Of a stretch of 52,826 nucleotides of DNA, positions 24,781 to 33,103 are shown piece after piece; position 1 is the first letter of the stretch, and every line of letters begins with the position of its first letter. The position numbers were made by a program, and so were the translations under genes. The stretch is from positions 1-52,826 of the forward strand of contig NZ_SPKJ01000021.1 of the NCBI RefSeq assembly GCF_009866965.1. Direction: 5' to 3'. The notes under the pieces are model-generated. The model made no database searches, was not told where the DNA came from, and saw only the letters and a list, made by a program, of their open reading frames with translations. The DNA comes from Propylenella binzhouense. GTDB lineage: Bacteria > Pseudomonadota > Alphaproteobacteria > Rhizobiales > Afifellaceae.

Positions 24781-25560
24781 TCAGAGAAACGCCCTCGGAA
24801 CCGCGTTCGCCCGCGCCTCCCACTTCGCGACCGCCTCCATGCCGGCGCGGTCGAGGAGCTGGAAGGCCCGCCCCTCCCACTTGATCAGCTTCATCGTCCG
24901 CAGCCTGCCGATCACCTTGTTGGTGTGCACGAGCGACAGCCCGAGCGCATCGGCGAGATGCTGCTGGTTGAAGGGAAAGAGCACGGTCTCGTTCACGACG
25001 AGCTCGCGCTCTTCCGCCCGGATGTAGAGGTCGAGGAGAAGATAGGCCGCCCGCTCCAGGGCCGAGCGCTGTCCGACGCTGAGGAGTGCCGCGTCGAGGT
25101 GCTGTTCGTCGCTCGCCGCGACCCACACCATCTCGTAGCCGAGCTGCGGATGCCGTTCCTGCATTTCCCAGAAGCGCTTCCGCAGGAACACGCAGGTCCT
25201 CACCTCGGTCAGGGCCTCGACGCTGTGCTCCGCCGCCGCGAAGATCGAGGATTGCAGGCCGAGGAAGTCGCCCGGCAGGACGAATTTCAGGATCTGCCTG
25301 CGCGCATCCGCCAGCGTCTTGTAGCGGATCGCCCAGCCGGAGACGACCGTGTAGAGGCTGTCGGCCTCCTCCCCCTCGTGGAGGATCAGGCTGCCCGGAT
25401 CGAAGGTCATCTCGCCCCGCTTCAGGTCCCGGACGAATGCGGCCTCCCCCTCCGAAAGGCACCGGAGGAACTTCAGCCCGGCAAGCGCGCAGCGCCCGCA
25501 CCGGTGCGGGTCGGGGCGCAGGACCCGTCCCACGCCCCCGATAACGGTTCTCTCGGCCAC
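24781..25560 (-). CDS. Crp/Fnr-family transcriptional regulator with Fnr-like cysteines
   Basis: A 259-residue protein with an N-terminal cNMP-binding-like beta barrel (about 45-140, LYTVVSGWAIRYKTL and PGDFLGLQ) and a C-terminal HTH (FNQQHLADALGLSLVHTNKVIGRLRT, about 197-222). From the GTG start at 25560 the cysteines are C21, C24, C34 and C123. E. coli Fnr uses C20, C23, C29 and C122, so three of four positions align and a [4Fe-4S] or redox role is possible. The start is uncertain: no in-frame ATG gives a sensible N-terminus, and AGGGG lies about 12 nt before the GTG. It lies 107 bp downstream of ecfG on the same strand. Confidence 0.85.
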   Translation of the reverse strand: MAERTVIGGVGRVLRPDPHRCGRCALAGLKFLRCLSEGEAAFVRDLKRGEMTFDPGSLILHEGEEADSLYTVVSGWAIRYKTLADARRQILKFVLPGDFLGLQSSIFAAAEHSVEALTEVRTCVFLRKRFWEMQERHPQLGYEMVWVAASDEQHLDAALLSVGQRSALERAAYLLLDLYIRAEERELVVNETVLFPFNQQHLADALGLSLVHTNKVIGRLRTMKLIKWEGRAFQLLDRAGMEAVAKWEARANAVPRAFL

Positions 25561-25667
25561 CAGGCCATGCCCCTGCAAGCGCCCGCAGGCGAATACCCCG
25601 CTGCCATATCGCGGGACGCCGGTGCGCTCGTCAATGCGGCTGGTGCGCTTTGTCGGGTTCCGGGCGG

Positions 25668-26219
25668 TCAGCCCGCCGACGGGCCGCCGACGACCGTCGC
25701 CGAAAGCGGATCGGCTCCGAACGTGTCGTCGGGATCGAGATGCAGGAGCTCCGCGAGGCGCGTTCTCGCGCGGCTCACCCGGCTCTTGATGGTGCCGACC
25801 GCGCATTCGCAGATTTCCGCGGCTTCCTCGTAGGAGAAGCCCGAGGCGCCGACGAGGATCAGCGCCTCGCGCTGGTCGGCCGGGAGCTTCGCGAGCGCCT
25901 GGCGGAAGTCGCGCAGATCCATGTGGCTGTTCTGAGCCGGTTGCGACGCGAGCCGGGCGGCATACGCCCCTTCCGCATCCTCCACCTCGCGCCCGCGCTT
26001 GCGGACCTGCGAATAGAACTCGTTCCTCAGAATGGTGAAGAGCCAGGCGCGGAGGTTGGTGCCTTCCTGGAACGTATCGAACTTGGCCCACGCCTTCATC
26101 AGCGTTTCCTGGACCAGATCGTCGGCGCGCTCGCTGCTCCCGCACAGCGACACCGCGAAGGCGCGCAGGTTGGGAATCGATGCCAACAGGTCTTCCCGAA
26201 GTGCGTCAGAGACCGGCAT
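25668..26219 (-). CDS. ecfG: General stress response sigma factor EcfG
   Basis: A 183-residue ECF sigma factor. Region 2 spans about 17-72 (LRAFAVSLCGSSERADDLVQ, then AWLFTILRNEFYSQVRK) and region 4 about 112-158 (LPADQREALILVGASGFSYE, then TIKSRVSRARTRL). The region 2.1 'NLRAFAxSL' opening and the position directly behind nepR identify it as the alphaproteobacterial EcfG (ECF15) class. EcfG directs polymerase to GGAAC-N16/17-CGTT promoters when NepR is titrated by phosphorylated PhyR. It starts 8 bp after the nepR stop. No phyR gene is in the window. Confidence 0.93.
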   Translation of the reverse strand: MPVSDALREDLLASIPNLRAFAVSLCGSSERADDLVQETLMKAWAKFDTFQEGTNLRAWLFTILRNEFYSQVRKRGREVEDAEGAYAARLASQPAQNSHMDLRDFRQALAKLPADQREALILVGASGFSYEEAAEICECAVGTIKSRVSRARTRLAELLHLDPDDTFGADPLSATVVGGPSAG

Positions 26220-26227
26220 GGTTCAGC

Positions 26228-26434
26228 CTAGCCTTTGCGCGACTGCTCGAGTTTCGTAAGTAGATCCAGCAGGTGCTTTGGAACCGGCTCATTGATTACG
26301 TCGTCGTACATCGCCCGCAGATGCTTTCCGATCTCGGTCTGAATACGCGGATCGATCTGAGCCTCATCCGACGACGCACCCCTTCCGATCTTCTTGGGGG
26401 CAGCTTTCATGTCGCGCTCTTCGTTACCGGTCAT
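26228..26434 (-). CDS. nepR: Anti-sigma factor NepR
   Basis: A 68-residue anti-sigma factor. The core IQTEIGKHLRAMYDDVINEP, then VPKHLLDLLTKLEQ, gives the two NepR helices that clamp EcfG and that PhyR mimics. The N-terminal ~25 residues are basic and probably disordered. I favour the ATG at 26434, with GGAG 11 nt upstream; ATG 26410 is possible, and longer frames extend into the promoter. It is the first gene of nepR-ecfG, downstream of a perfect EcfG promoter, which gives positive autoregulation. Confidence 0.92.
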   Translation of the reverse strand: MTGNEERDMKAAPKKIGRGASSDEAQIDPRIQTEIGKHLRAMYDDVINEPVPKHLLDLLTKLEQSRKG

Positions 26435-26545
26435 ACTGTCATACTCCAGACGCGGCATTGCTCCGTGCGTCGTCGTCATCGTGTCGTCCATCCGGCTCAC
26501 AGCGGCGCGTGGAACGCCCGTCCATCCACTCCTCGGTACGACGGA

Positions 26546-26570
26546 AACGAAACTCGGGCCGCGCTGTTCC
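26546..26570 (-). promoter_or_regulatory. EcfG-type autoregulatory promoter of nepR-ecfG
   Basis: Minus-strand GGAAC (complement of 26566-26570), 16-nt spacer, CGTT (complement of 26546-26549). A start near 26538 would give a leader of about 100 nt before nepR. Confidence 0.88.
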
Positions 26571-26733
26571 GGCAAACGGCAATTTCCTTCAAATTGCACG
26601 CAACGTCGTTAGCAAACTCCTACACTCTCCGTCGACCTTGCCGGTTTGCCTCAGCATGGTCGCTACGACCGGTTGGCGCTGTTCTATGGCCGGCACGGCA
26701 CTTGGCAAGGGCGAAAAAAAATTCGCGGCCTGC

Positions 26734-26758
26734 GGAACCGAATAGAGGGGCGTCCGTT
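26734..26758 (+). promoter_or_regulatory. EcfG-type promoter facing the histidine kinase
   Basis: GGAAC (26734-26738), 16-nt spacer, CGTT (26755-26758). Transcription would begin near 26766, through the short ORF at 26856 and the hairpin at 26913-26963, possibly on to the kinase gene at 27243. Confidence 0.75.
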
Positions 26759-26855
26759 TTCCGGTTGCTTGGATGTTCAGACCTGGTCACCAGAGCGAGC
26801 AAAAAAGCAAAAGCAGACGTGTCCAACGGCCACGGCCGCAGGAGCGGAGCACCAG

Positions 26856-26903
26856 ATGAACGGATCGTCCCAACCGTTCGGTGCCGAGCGCGAGCGTGAC
26901 TGA
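26856..26903 (+). CDS. Possible 15-codon leader ORF downstream of EcfG promoter
   Basis: ATG at 26856 encodes MNGSSQPFGAERERD and then TGA. GGAG (26846-26849) is ideally spaced, 6 nt before the ATG. It begins about 90 nt after the predicted EcfG start site and ends 9 nt before a hairpin. It may be a leader peptide, a small stress protein, or chance; the frame is open further upstream without a better start. Confidence 0.3.
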   Translation: MNGSSQPFGAERERD

Positions 26904-26912
26904 TGGACACAA

Positions 26913-26963
26913 CCCCGGCCGGCCTCCTCCTCATGCCCCCTTCCCCCTCGCGGTCGGCCGGGG
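26913..26963 (+). terminator. Hairpin in the kinase leader, possible terminator or attenuator
   Basis: CCCCGGCCG (26913-26921) pairs with CGGCCGGGG (26955-26963), a 9-bp GC stem with a 33-nt loop, just after the short ORF. No U-run follows. It could end a ~200-nt transcript from the upstream EcfG promoter or stall transcription towards the kinase. Confidence 0.35.
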
Positions 26964-27242
26964 CCCCCTCTCAGGACCTTCCCCTTCGACCCGGCGTCAC
27001 GCGCCGGCGGTGGCGGGCCTCCGCCCGCCTCAGGACGCCGGACTCCCGCCGCGACAGATGGCCGGATGCCTGATATCCTCGATTCCTGATCCGCCGGCCG
27101 GCATGAGCGGGTTATATGCGGGCCGAGCGATGCGGCTTGCCTCGCAGAGGGATGAGCGGAGCTTCCCAGGGCGATCGGCGCGGACAGGCCTTCTCCGGGA
27201 TCTCGCACGCTCTGAAAGATCGAGACGAGGAGCCCTTCCCCC

Positions 27243-29822
27243 ATGACGCTCGATGACCCTGCTGCGGGGAGCCCCGGCAGTCCCCGGGCGGCGGATGCCG
27301 GGCCCGGGCTGCGGGTCGATCTCGCGGCGATCTTCCGCGCCTCGCCCAATCCCTATGTGATCCTCGACCCGGATCTCACCATAGTCGGCGCCAACGACGC
27401 CTATCTCCGGGCCACCATGCGGAAGCTGCCGGAGATCGTCGGGCGCAACATGTTCGAGGCCTTTCCGAGCGATCCGGCCTCGGAGAGCTTTCGCCTGCTG
27501 CAGGGCTCCTTCGACCGGGTGCGCCGCAACCGGAGCGCGGACCATCTCCCGCTCATCAAGTACGACATCGCCGGTCCCGACGGCCGGCTCGAGGAGCGCT
27601 ACTGGAGCGCGACGCACGTTCCGCTTTTCGATGCGGCGGGCGGGCTCGCTCACATCCTCCAGCATACGGTGGACGTCACGGAGCTCCAGAGGCTCCGCCG
27701 GATGGCGGACCGGAACGCCGGAACCGTGCCGCCCGTCCAGCCGCTGGAGAGCGGCGTCCTGTGGCGCGCGAAGGCGGTGCAGGACGAGAATGCGGCACTC
27801 GAAGACGATCTCCGCAGCCTCAGGGAGCTCTTCGAGCAGGCGCCCAGCTTCATGGCGGTCTTGAAGGGCCCGGAGCACGTCTTCGATCTGGCGAACGCCG
27901 CCTATCTCCGGCTCGTCGGCAACCGCGCCGTCCACGGCAGGCCGGTGCGGGAGGTGCTCCCCGAGGTCGAGGGACAGGGATTCTTCGAGCACCTGGACAG
28001 GGTGTTCGCGACCGGCGAGCCCTTCGTCGGCCAGAGCATGCGCGTCCTCCTCCGCGAGACGCCGGACGCTCCTGCCGCCGAGCGGCATCTCGACCTGGTC
28101 TACCAGCCGATCCGCGATACGGAAGGCCGCGTGACCGGCATCTTCGTTCAGGGCCACGACATCACCGAGCAACGGCGCGCCGAGGCGGCCCTGCGCGAAT
28201 CCGAGGGGCGGTTCCGGCTCGTGGCGGAGAGTGCGCCGGTCATGCTCTGGATGGGCGACGCCAACGGCAAGTGCGTCTATCTCAACCGGGAGCTCCGCCG
28301 GTTCTGGGGCGTCGAGGAGGAAGCGACCGGGGGCTTCGACTGGAGCGTGACGCTCCACCCGGACGACCGCGAGACGCTTTTCCGGCCGTTCGAGGAAGCC
28401 ATGCGGGAGCGCCGCGGCTTCCAGGTCGAGGCGCGCTACCGCCGTGCCGACGGTGCCTTCCGCGTGCTGCGGACGGAGGCGCAGCCCCGCTTCGACCCGG
28501 ACGGCACGTTTCTCGGCATGATCGGCGTCAATGTCGACGTCACCGAGGCGCGCGCGGCCGAGGCGGCGCTTCACGAGCTGAACGCGACGCTCGAGGAGCA
28601 GGTCCTGGAGCGCACGCGCGAGCTCCGCGAGCGCGAGGCCGCGCTAAGGCAGGCCCAGAAGATGGAGGTGATCGGACAGCTCACCGGCGGCGTCGCCCAC
28701 GATTTCAACAACCTCCTCCAGGTGATCGTCGGCAATCTGGAGATCCTGCAGCGGAACATCGCCGCCGAATCCAGCCGCCTGAAGCGCGCCGCCGACAATG
28801 CGATGAACGGCGCGCGGCGCGCGTCCACCCTCACCCAGCGCCTGCTCGCCTTCTCCCGCCGCCAGCCGCTCGACCCCCGCCCGCTCAATGCGAACAGGCT
28901 CGTCTCGGACATGTCGGAGCTGCTGCACCGGACCCTCGGCGAGACCATATCGGTGGAGACGGTGCTCTCGGCCGGCCTGTGGTCCGTCGAGGCCGACGCC
29001 AACCAGCTCGAGAGCGCGATCCTGAACCTCGCGGTCAACGCGCGCGACGCCATGCCGGACGGCGGCAAGCTCACGATCGAGACCGCCAATACCCGCATCG
29101 ACGAGGCCTATGCCGCCACCCACGCGGAGGTGGCGCCCGGCCAGTACGTCGTCATCTGCGTCTCCGACAACGGCGAAGGCATGACCAGGGAGACGGCGGC
29201 GCGGGTGTTCGAGCCGTTCTTCACGACGAAGGAGCCCGGCAAGGGCACCGGCCTCGGGCTCAGCATGGTCTACGGCTTCGTCAAGCAATCGGGCGGCCAC
29301 GTGAAGATCTATTCGGAGCCGGGCCACGGCACGACGGTGAAGATCTACCTGCCGCGCATGGTCCATTCCCTCGGGGAGGACGAGGAGATCGGCCAGGCCG
29401 CCATCATTCCGGAGGGCTCTCAGGACGAGACGATCCTCGTGGTCGAGGACGATGACGACGTCCGCGGCTATTCGGTCGAGATCCTGCGCGAGCTCGGCTA
29501 CCGGGTGATCGAGGCGCATGACGGCACCGCCGCCCTGAGGCTGCTTGCGCGCCAGAACCGGGTCGACCTGCTCTTCACCGACGTGGTGCTGCCCGGCGGC
29601 ATGAACGGCGCCGACCTCGCCCGCGACGCGCGCGCGATCCGGCCCGGCCTCAAGGTGCTCTTCACGACCGGCTATGCGCGCGACGCGATCGTCCACCACG
29701 GCCGGCTCGATCCCGGCGTCCAGCTCATCACGAAGCCGTTCATCTATGCCGACCTCGCCGCCAAGGTCCGCGACGTCCTTGACACGGAGCGCCCCTCCCG
29801 GCCGCCTCAGCCGCCGAGATAG
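27243..29822 (+). CDS. PAS-domain hybrid sensor histidine kinase
   Basis: An 859-residue soluble hybrid kinase with no membrane helices. Domains: PAS about 27-148, PAS about 193-312, PAS about 322-437, coiled coil 440-475, HisKA with phospho-acceptor H486 (GGVAHDFNN), HATPase with N-box NLAVNARDAM (595-604), G1 SDNGEGM and FEPFFTTKEPGKGTGLGLS, then a REC domain (730-846) with D735/D736, phospho-acceptor D780 and K831. The 'AHDFNNLL' kinase type is a classical HisKA, unlike the HWE/HisKA2 kinases usually linked to PhyR. It follows an EcfG-type promoter and the nepR-ecfG genes, so a link to the stress response is possible. It overlaps the convergent livF by 16 bp. Confidence 0.92.
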   Translation: MTLDDPAAGSPGSPRAADAGPGLRVDLAAIFRASPNPYVILDPDLTIVGANDAYLRATMRKLPEIVGRNMFEAFPSDPASESFRLLQGSFDRVRRNRSADHLPLIKYDIAGPDGRLEERYWSATHVPLFDAAGGLAHILQHTVDVTELQRLRRMADRNAGTVPPVQPLESGVLWRAKAVQDENAALEDDLRSLRELFEQAPSFMAVLKGPEHVFDLANAAYLRLVGNRAVHGRPVREVLPEVEGQGFFEHLDRVFATGEPFVGQSMRVLLRETPDAPAAERHLDLVYQPIRDTEGRVTGIFVQGHDITEQRRAEAALRESEGRFRLVAESAPVMLWMGDANGKCVYLNRELRRFWGVEEEATGGFDWSVTLHPDDRETLFRPFEEAMRERRGFQVEARYRRADGAFRVLRTEAQPRFDPDGTFLGMIGVNVDVTEARAAEAALHELNATLEEQVLERTRELREREAALRQAQKMEVIGQLTGGVAHDFNNLLQVIVGNLEILQRNIAAESSRLKRAADNAMNGARRASTLTQRLLAFSRRQPLDPRPLNANRLVSDMSELLHRTLGETISVETVLSAGLWSVEADANQLESAILNLAVNARDAMPDGGKLTIETANTRIDEAYAATHAEVAPGQYVVICVSDNGEGMTRETAARVFEPFFTTKEPGKGTGLGLSMVYGFVKQSGGHVKIYSEPGHGTTVKIYLPRMVHSLGEDEEIGQAAIIPEGSQDETILVVEDDDDVRGYSVEILRELGYRVIEAHDGTAALRLLARQNRVDLLFTDVVLPGGMNGADLARDARAIRPGLKVLFTTGYARDAIVHHGRLDPGVQLITKPFIYADLAAKVRDVLDTERPSRPPQPPR

Positions 29823-30511
29823 GCGCGGAGCACGCGGCCGTCGGCGGCGATCTCCGCCGCCGGCCCGGCGCCGACGATGCGCCCGGCCTCGATGAGATAG
29901 GCGCGGTCGGCGATCTTCAGGCTCTGCCGCGCATTCTGCTCGACGAGCATGATGCCGACGCCGCGGTCGGCGATGCGGCGGATCGCGCGGAAGACTTCGG
30001 TGGTCAGCGCGGGGCTGAGGCCGAGCGAGGGCTCGTCGAGGAGGAGGAGCGCGGGGCCTGACATCAGCGCGCGGCCGAGCGCCACCATCTGCTGCTCGCC
30101 GCCGCTCATCGTCTCCGCCGCCTGGGCGCGCCGCTCCCGCAGCCGCGGAAAGAGCGCGAACACGTCGGCGAGACGCTCCGCGCCGGCCGCGCCGTCCGGC
30201 CGCGCGAAGGCGCCGAGCGCGAGGTTGTCGGCGACGCTCATGTCGGCGAAGAGCCCGCGCCCCTGCGGCACGGTGGCGATTCCGAGCCGGGCCCTGCGGT
30301 GCGGCGGCATGTTGCCGATCGCCTCGCCCCGGAAGCGGATCGTGCCGGCGCCCGGCGCGAGCATGCCCGACAGCACGCCGATCAGGGTGGTCTTGCCGGC
30401 GCCGTTCGACCCGAGCACGACCACGAGCTCCCCTTCCGCGACCTCGAGCGAGACGCCGTCGAGCACGGCATGGCGGCCGTAGCCGGCGGAGACGCCACGC
30501 ACCTCAAGCAT
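29807..30511 (-). CDS. livF: Branched-chain amino acid-type ABC transporter ATPase (LivF-like)
   Basis: A 234-residue ATPase with Walker A GSNGAGKTT (35-43), signature MSGGEQQMVALGRAL, Walker B LLLLDEPSLGLSP and the switch His replaced in the LivF manner by VEQN. These are the usual LivF features. It is the last gene of a five-gene importer operon; its start overlaps the livG end by 8 bp. The true substrate is set by the binding protein and may not be a branched-chain amino acid. Confidence 0.9.
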   Translation of the reverse strand: MLEVRGVSAGYGRHAVLDGVSLEVAEGELVVVLGSNGAGKTTLIGVLSGMLAPGAGTIRFRGEAIGNMPPHRRARLGIATVPQGRGLFADMSVADNLALGAFARPDGAAGAERLADVFALFPRLRERRAQAAETMSGGEQQMVALGRALMSGPALLLLDEPSLGLSPALTTEVFRAIRRIADRGVGIMLVEQNARQSLKIADRAYLIEAGRIVGAGPAAEIAADGRVLRAYLGG

Positions 30512-31250
30512 CCTCGTCCCCGAGATAGACCCGGACGACCTCCGGGTCGGAGAGGCAGGCCTCGACGCTTCCCTCCGCGATCAGCCGGCCGGCATCGAGC
30601 ACCGCGACGCGTTCGCAGAGCGTCCGGATCGCCGCCATCACGTGTTCGACGACGACGAGCGTGAGCGCATGGTCCCGGCGAAGGCCGGCGACGAGATCGA
30701 GCGCATCGGCGAGCTCGGTCGGCGTCAGCCCTGCCAGCCATTCGTCGAGAAGGAGGATGCGCGGCTCGGTCGCCAGCGCACGGGCGAGCTCCACCCGCTT
30801 CTGGTCGGAATAGGTAAGGGCCGCGGGCAGCGCATGGCGGTCGGCGCCGAAGGCGACGCGCTCGAGCAGCTCGTCCGCCAGGTGCCGCGCGCGCTCGATG
30901 CCGAGGCGCCGCCGCCCGTACATCGCGGCGACGGCGACGTTGTCGCGCGCGGAGAGCGTGTCGGGCAGCCGCACGAGCTGGAACGTGCAGGCGATCCCGG
31001 CGCGGCAGAGCCGCACCGAATCCCGGCCGGCGACGTCGCGGCCGTCGAGCCGGATCGCGCCCGCGCTCGGCCTCTGGCGTCCGGCGATCACCGAGAGGAG
31101 CGTGCTCTTGCCCGAGCCGTTCGGCCCGATCAGGCCGAGCACCTCGCCTGGCCGCACATCGAGGTCGATGCCGGCGAGCGCCAGAAGGCCGCCGAAGCGC
31201 TTGGTGACGCCGCGGAGCGAAAGCACCGGTGCCGGGGCGGGCGCGCTCAC
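30504..31250 (-). CDS. livG: Branched-chain amino acid-type ABC transporter ATPase (LivG-like), variant signature
   Basis: A 248-residue ATPase. Walker A is GPNGSGKST near 40-48 and the H-region is VVVEHVM. The signature is LTYSDQKRVELARAL, not LS(G/Y)GQ, and Walker B reads LLLDEWLAGLTPTEL with Trp in place of the usual Pro. This variant occurs in a subset of Liv-type transporters and may alter coupling; catalytic Glu is retained. The GTG start at 31250 overlaps the livM stop in GTGA, which fixes it; the open frame continues upstream only inside livM. Confidence 0.88.
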   Translation of the reverse strand: MSAPAPAPVLSLRGVTKRFGGLLALAGIDLDVRPGEVLGLIGPNGSGKSTLLSVIAGRQRPSAGAIRLDGRDVAGRDSVRLCRAGIACTFQLVRLPDTLSARDNVAVAAMYGRRRLGIERARHLADELLERVAFGADRHALPAALTYSDQKRVELARALATEPRILLLDEWLAGLTPTELADALDLVAGLRRDHALTLVVVEHVMAAIRTLCERVAVLDAGRLIAEGSVEACLSDPEVVRVYLGDEDA

Positions 31251-32185
31251 GGCAGGCCGGCCGCCTGCGGGCGCAGCCCGCCGGTCCGGCGCGCCAGCAG
31301 GCCGGAAAGGCCGTCCGGGACGAAGAAGACGATCGCCAGGAAGGCGAGGCCGAGCACGATCGAGAAATAGTCCGGCACGGTGGTCGCCAGATAGTCGGAG
31401 AGGAGCGCGAGCGGGACGGCGCCGAGCGCCGGGCCCCAGAAGCGCCGCATGCCGCCGAGCAGCGCGGTGACGACGGTCATGAACGAGATCGTCGGATTGA
31501 ACGCGATGGTCGGATCCATGAAGCTCCAGCGCGGCGCCAGGATCGCGCCGGCAAGCGTGATCGCCACGCTCGACAGGACGAAGGTGGCGAGCTTGAGCCC
31601 GATCGAGCCGATGCCGATCTGGCGCGCCACCGTCTCGTCCGCGCCGATCACCTCGAGCGCGTAGCCGATCCGGCTGCGGTCGCGCAGCCACCAGCCGAAG
31701 AGGAGCACGGCCGCGAGCGCCGCGAGCTGCCACAGGATCTCCGCCTCGCCGACATCGAGGAAGACGTAGCGGCCGACCGTATGGGTGACGTTGAACTCCC
31801 ACCAGTTCACGAGTTCGCGCACGAGCTCGGAGAGGCCGAAGGTGAAGATGACGAAGTACATGCCGCGCAGGCGCAGCGTGGCGAGCCCGACGATCGCGGC
31901 GAGAACGGCGCCGGTCAGCGCGGCCGCGAGGAGGCTCGGCACGTAGCCGATGGCCTCGCCGAGGACCGCGACGGCATAGGCGCCGGTGCCGAAGAACGCC
32001 CCCGCCGCGAGCGAGACGTAGCGGGTCGGGCCGGAGAAGAAGGCCCAGGCCGTCGCGAGCACGATGGCGTTCAGGAGATTGATGAGCACCGAGATGCCGT
32101 AGCTGCCGACGACCATCGGCGCGGCGGCGACCGCAGCGGCGGCGGCGAGGATCGCGGCCGGCGCCAGCATGTCCGGCGCCCTCAT
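31247..32185 (-). CDS. livM: Branched-chain amino acid-type ABC permease (LivM-like)
   Basis: A 312-residue inner-membrane permease with about eight to nine hydrophobic helices. The family coupling segment appears as LRLRGMYFVIFTFGLSELVRE, with the later segment DRSRIGYALEVIGADETVARQIGI, typical of LivM. It overlaps livH by 4 bp (ATGA) and livG by 4 bp. It forms the membrane channel with LivH. Confidence 0.9.
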   Translation of the reverse strand: MRAPDMLAPAAILAAAAAVAAAPMVVGSYGISVLINLLNAIVLATAWAFFSGPTRYVSLAAGAFFGTGAYAVAVLGEAIGYVPSLLAAALTGAVLAAIVGLATLRLRGMYFVIFTFGLSELVRELVNWWEFNVTHTVGRYVFLDVGEAEILWQLAALAAVLLFGWWLRDRSRIGYALEVIGADETVARQIGIGSIGLKLATFVLSSVAITLAGAILAPRWSFMDPTIAFNPTISFMTVVTALLGGMRRFWGPALGAVPLALLSDYLATTVPDYFSIVLGLAFLAIVFFVPDGLSGLLARRTGGLRPQAAGLP

Positions 32186-33057
32186 CGGCGCCGCCTGCCG
32201 AGCAGCCCCTCGGGACGCAGCACGAGCACCAGGATGAAGAGCGCGAAGGCGATCGCCGTGACGAGGCCCGGGTCGATGAAGGCGGCGCCCATCGTTTCGG
32301 CGAAGCCGAGGGCGAGGCCGGCGAGAAGCCCGCCGAGCACGTTTCCGATCCCGCCCATCGTGACGACGATGAGCGCCTTCATCGTGTATTCGGTGCCGAT
32401 CGCGGGATTGATGTTGATGAAGGAGGAGACGAGTACGCCGGCGACGCCGGCAAGGAGGCCGCCCGCGGCGAAGGCCCAGCCCGACAGCCGCTCGACGTCG
32501 ATGCCGACGAGCGGCGCCGACGCCGCGTTGGAGGCGATCGCCCGGAGCGCGCGGCCGGTCCGGGTGAAGCGCAGGACGAGATAGGCCGCGGCCGCCGTCA
32601 CGAGCGCGCCGGCGAGCGCCAGGAGACGGTTGGCGGCCGTCACGGACCCGAGCACCGTCACCGGCTCGGCGAGATAGGAATAGGCGCGGTCCGACCCGCC
32701 CCAGAGCGCGAGCGCGGCGCCCTGGAGCAGGAAGACGAGCCCGAAGGTGGAGAGGATCGCGTTCACCTCGAGCGAGGCCCGGTCGCGCGACCGCCGGACG
32801 AGGGGCCGGAACACGAGCCTGAAGAGGAGGAGGTTGAAGGCGAAGGCGACCGGCGCGCCGAGGACGAGCGTCAGGAGCGGCGACAGTCCGGCGAGCGTGA
32901 AGGCCCAGAACGTGCCGAAGGCGGCGAGCATCATCAGCTCGCCATAGGCGAGGTCGAGGATGCGCGCGACGCCGTACTGGAGGTTCAGGCCGACCGAGAC
33001 CAGCGCGTAGAGCCCGCCGGAGAGGAGCGCCGTCATGATGAGGTCGGCGAACGCCAT
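32182..33057 (-). CDS. livH: Branched-chain amino acid-type ABC permease (LivH-like)
   Basis: A 291-residue permease with about eight hydrophobic helices. It opens with LLSGGLYALVSVGLNLQYGV, and has RFTRTGRALRAIASNAASAPLVGIDV split across the middle and VVTMGGIGNVLGGLLAGLALG near the C-terminus, all LivH landmarks. It lies 46 bp after the binding-protein gene and overlaps livM by 4 bp. Confidence 0.9.
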   Translation of the reverse strand: MAFADLIMTALLSGGLYALVSVGLNLQYGVARILDLAYGELMMLAAFGTFWAFTLAGLSPLLTLVLGAPVAFAFNLLLFRLVFRPLVRRSRDRASLEVNAILSTFGLVFLLQGAALALWGGSDRAYSYLAEPVTVLGSVTAANRLLALAGALVTAAAAYLVLRFTRTGRALRAIASNAASAPLVGIDVERLSGWAFAAGGLLAGVAGVLVSSFININPAIGTEYTMKALIVVTMGGIGNVLGGLLAGLALGFAETMGAAFIDPGLVTAIAFALFILVLVLRPEGLLGRRRR

Positions 33058-33103
33058 CGGTACGCTTTCCTGCGGGGATCCGGGGGCCGGCCTCCGCCCT
33101 CGC

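Larger units (their letters stand above)
26571..27242. other. Long intergenic region between nepR-ecfG and the histidine kinase
   Basis: Together with 26435-26570 this 800-bp stretch has no convincing full-length gene. Its nepR-proximal half is visibly richer in A and T than the rest of the window. It holds two divergent EcfG-type promoters, a 15-codon ORF with a good Shine-Dalgarno, a GC hairpin at 26913-26963, and the GAGGAG ribosome site of the kinase at 27227-27232. Longer open frames here have no recognisable protein character. In many relatives phyR occupies the slot divergent to nepR-ecfG. Confidence 0.7.

Noticed and set aside
26881-27246. A 121-codon open frame before the histidine kinase
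   Set aside because: Pro/Arg-rich with no family character or good ribosome site. It crosses the GC hairpin at 26913-26963.
27243-29822. PhyR-type response regulator or HWE kinase
   Set aside because: There is no sigma-like N-terminal domain, and the kinase core is HisKA with AHDFNN rather than an HWE motif.
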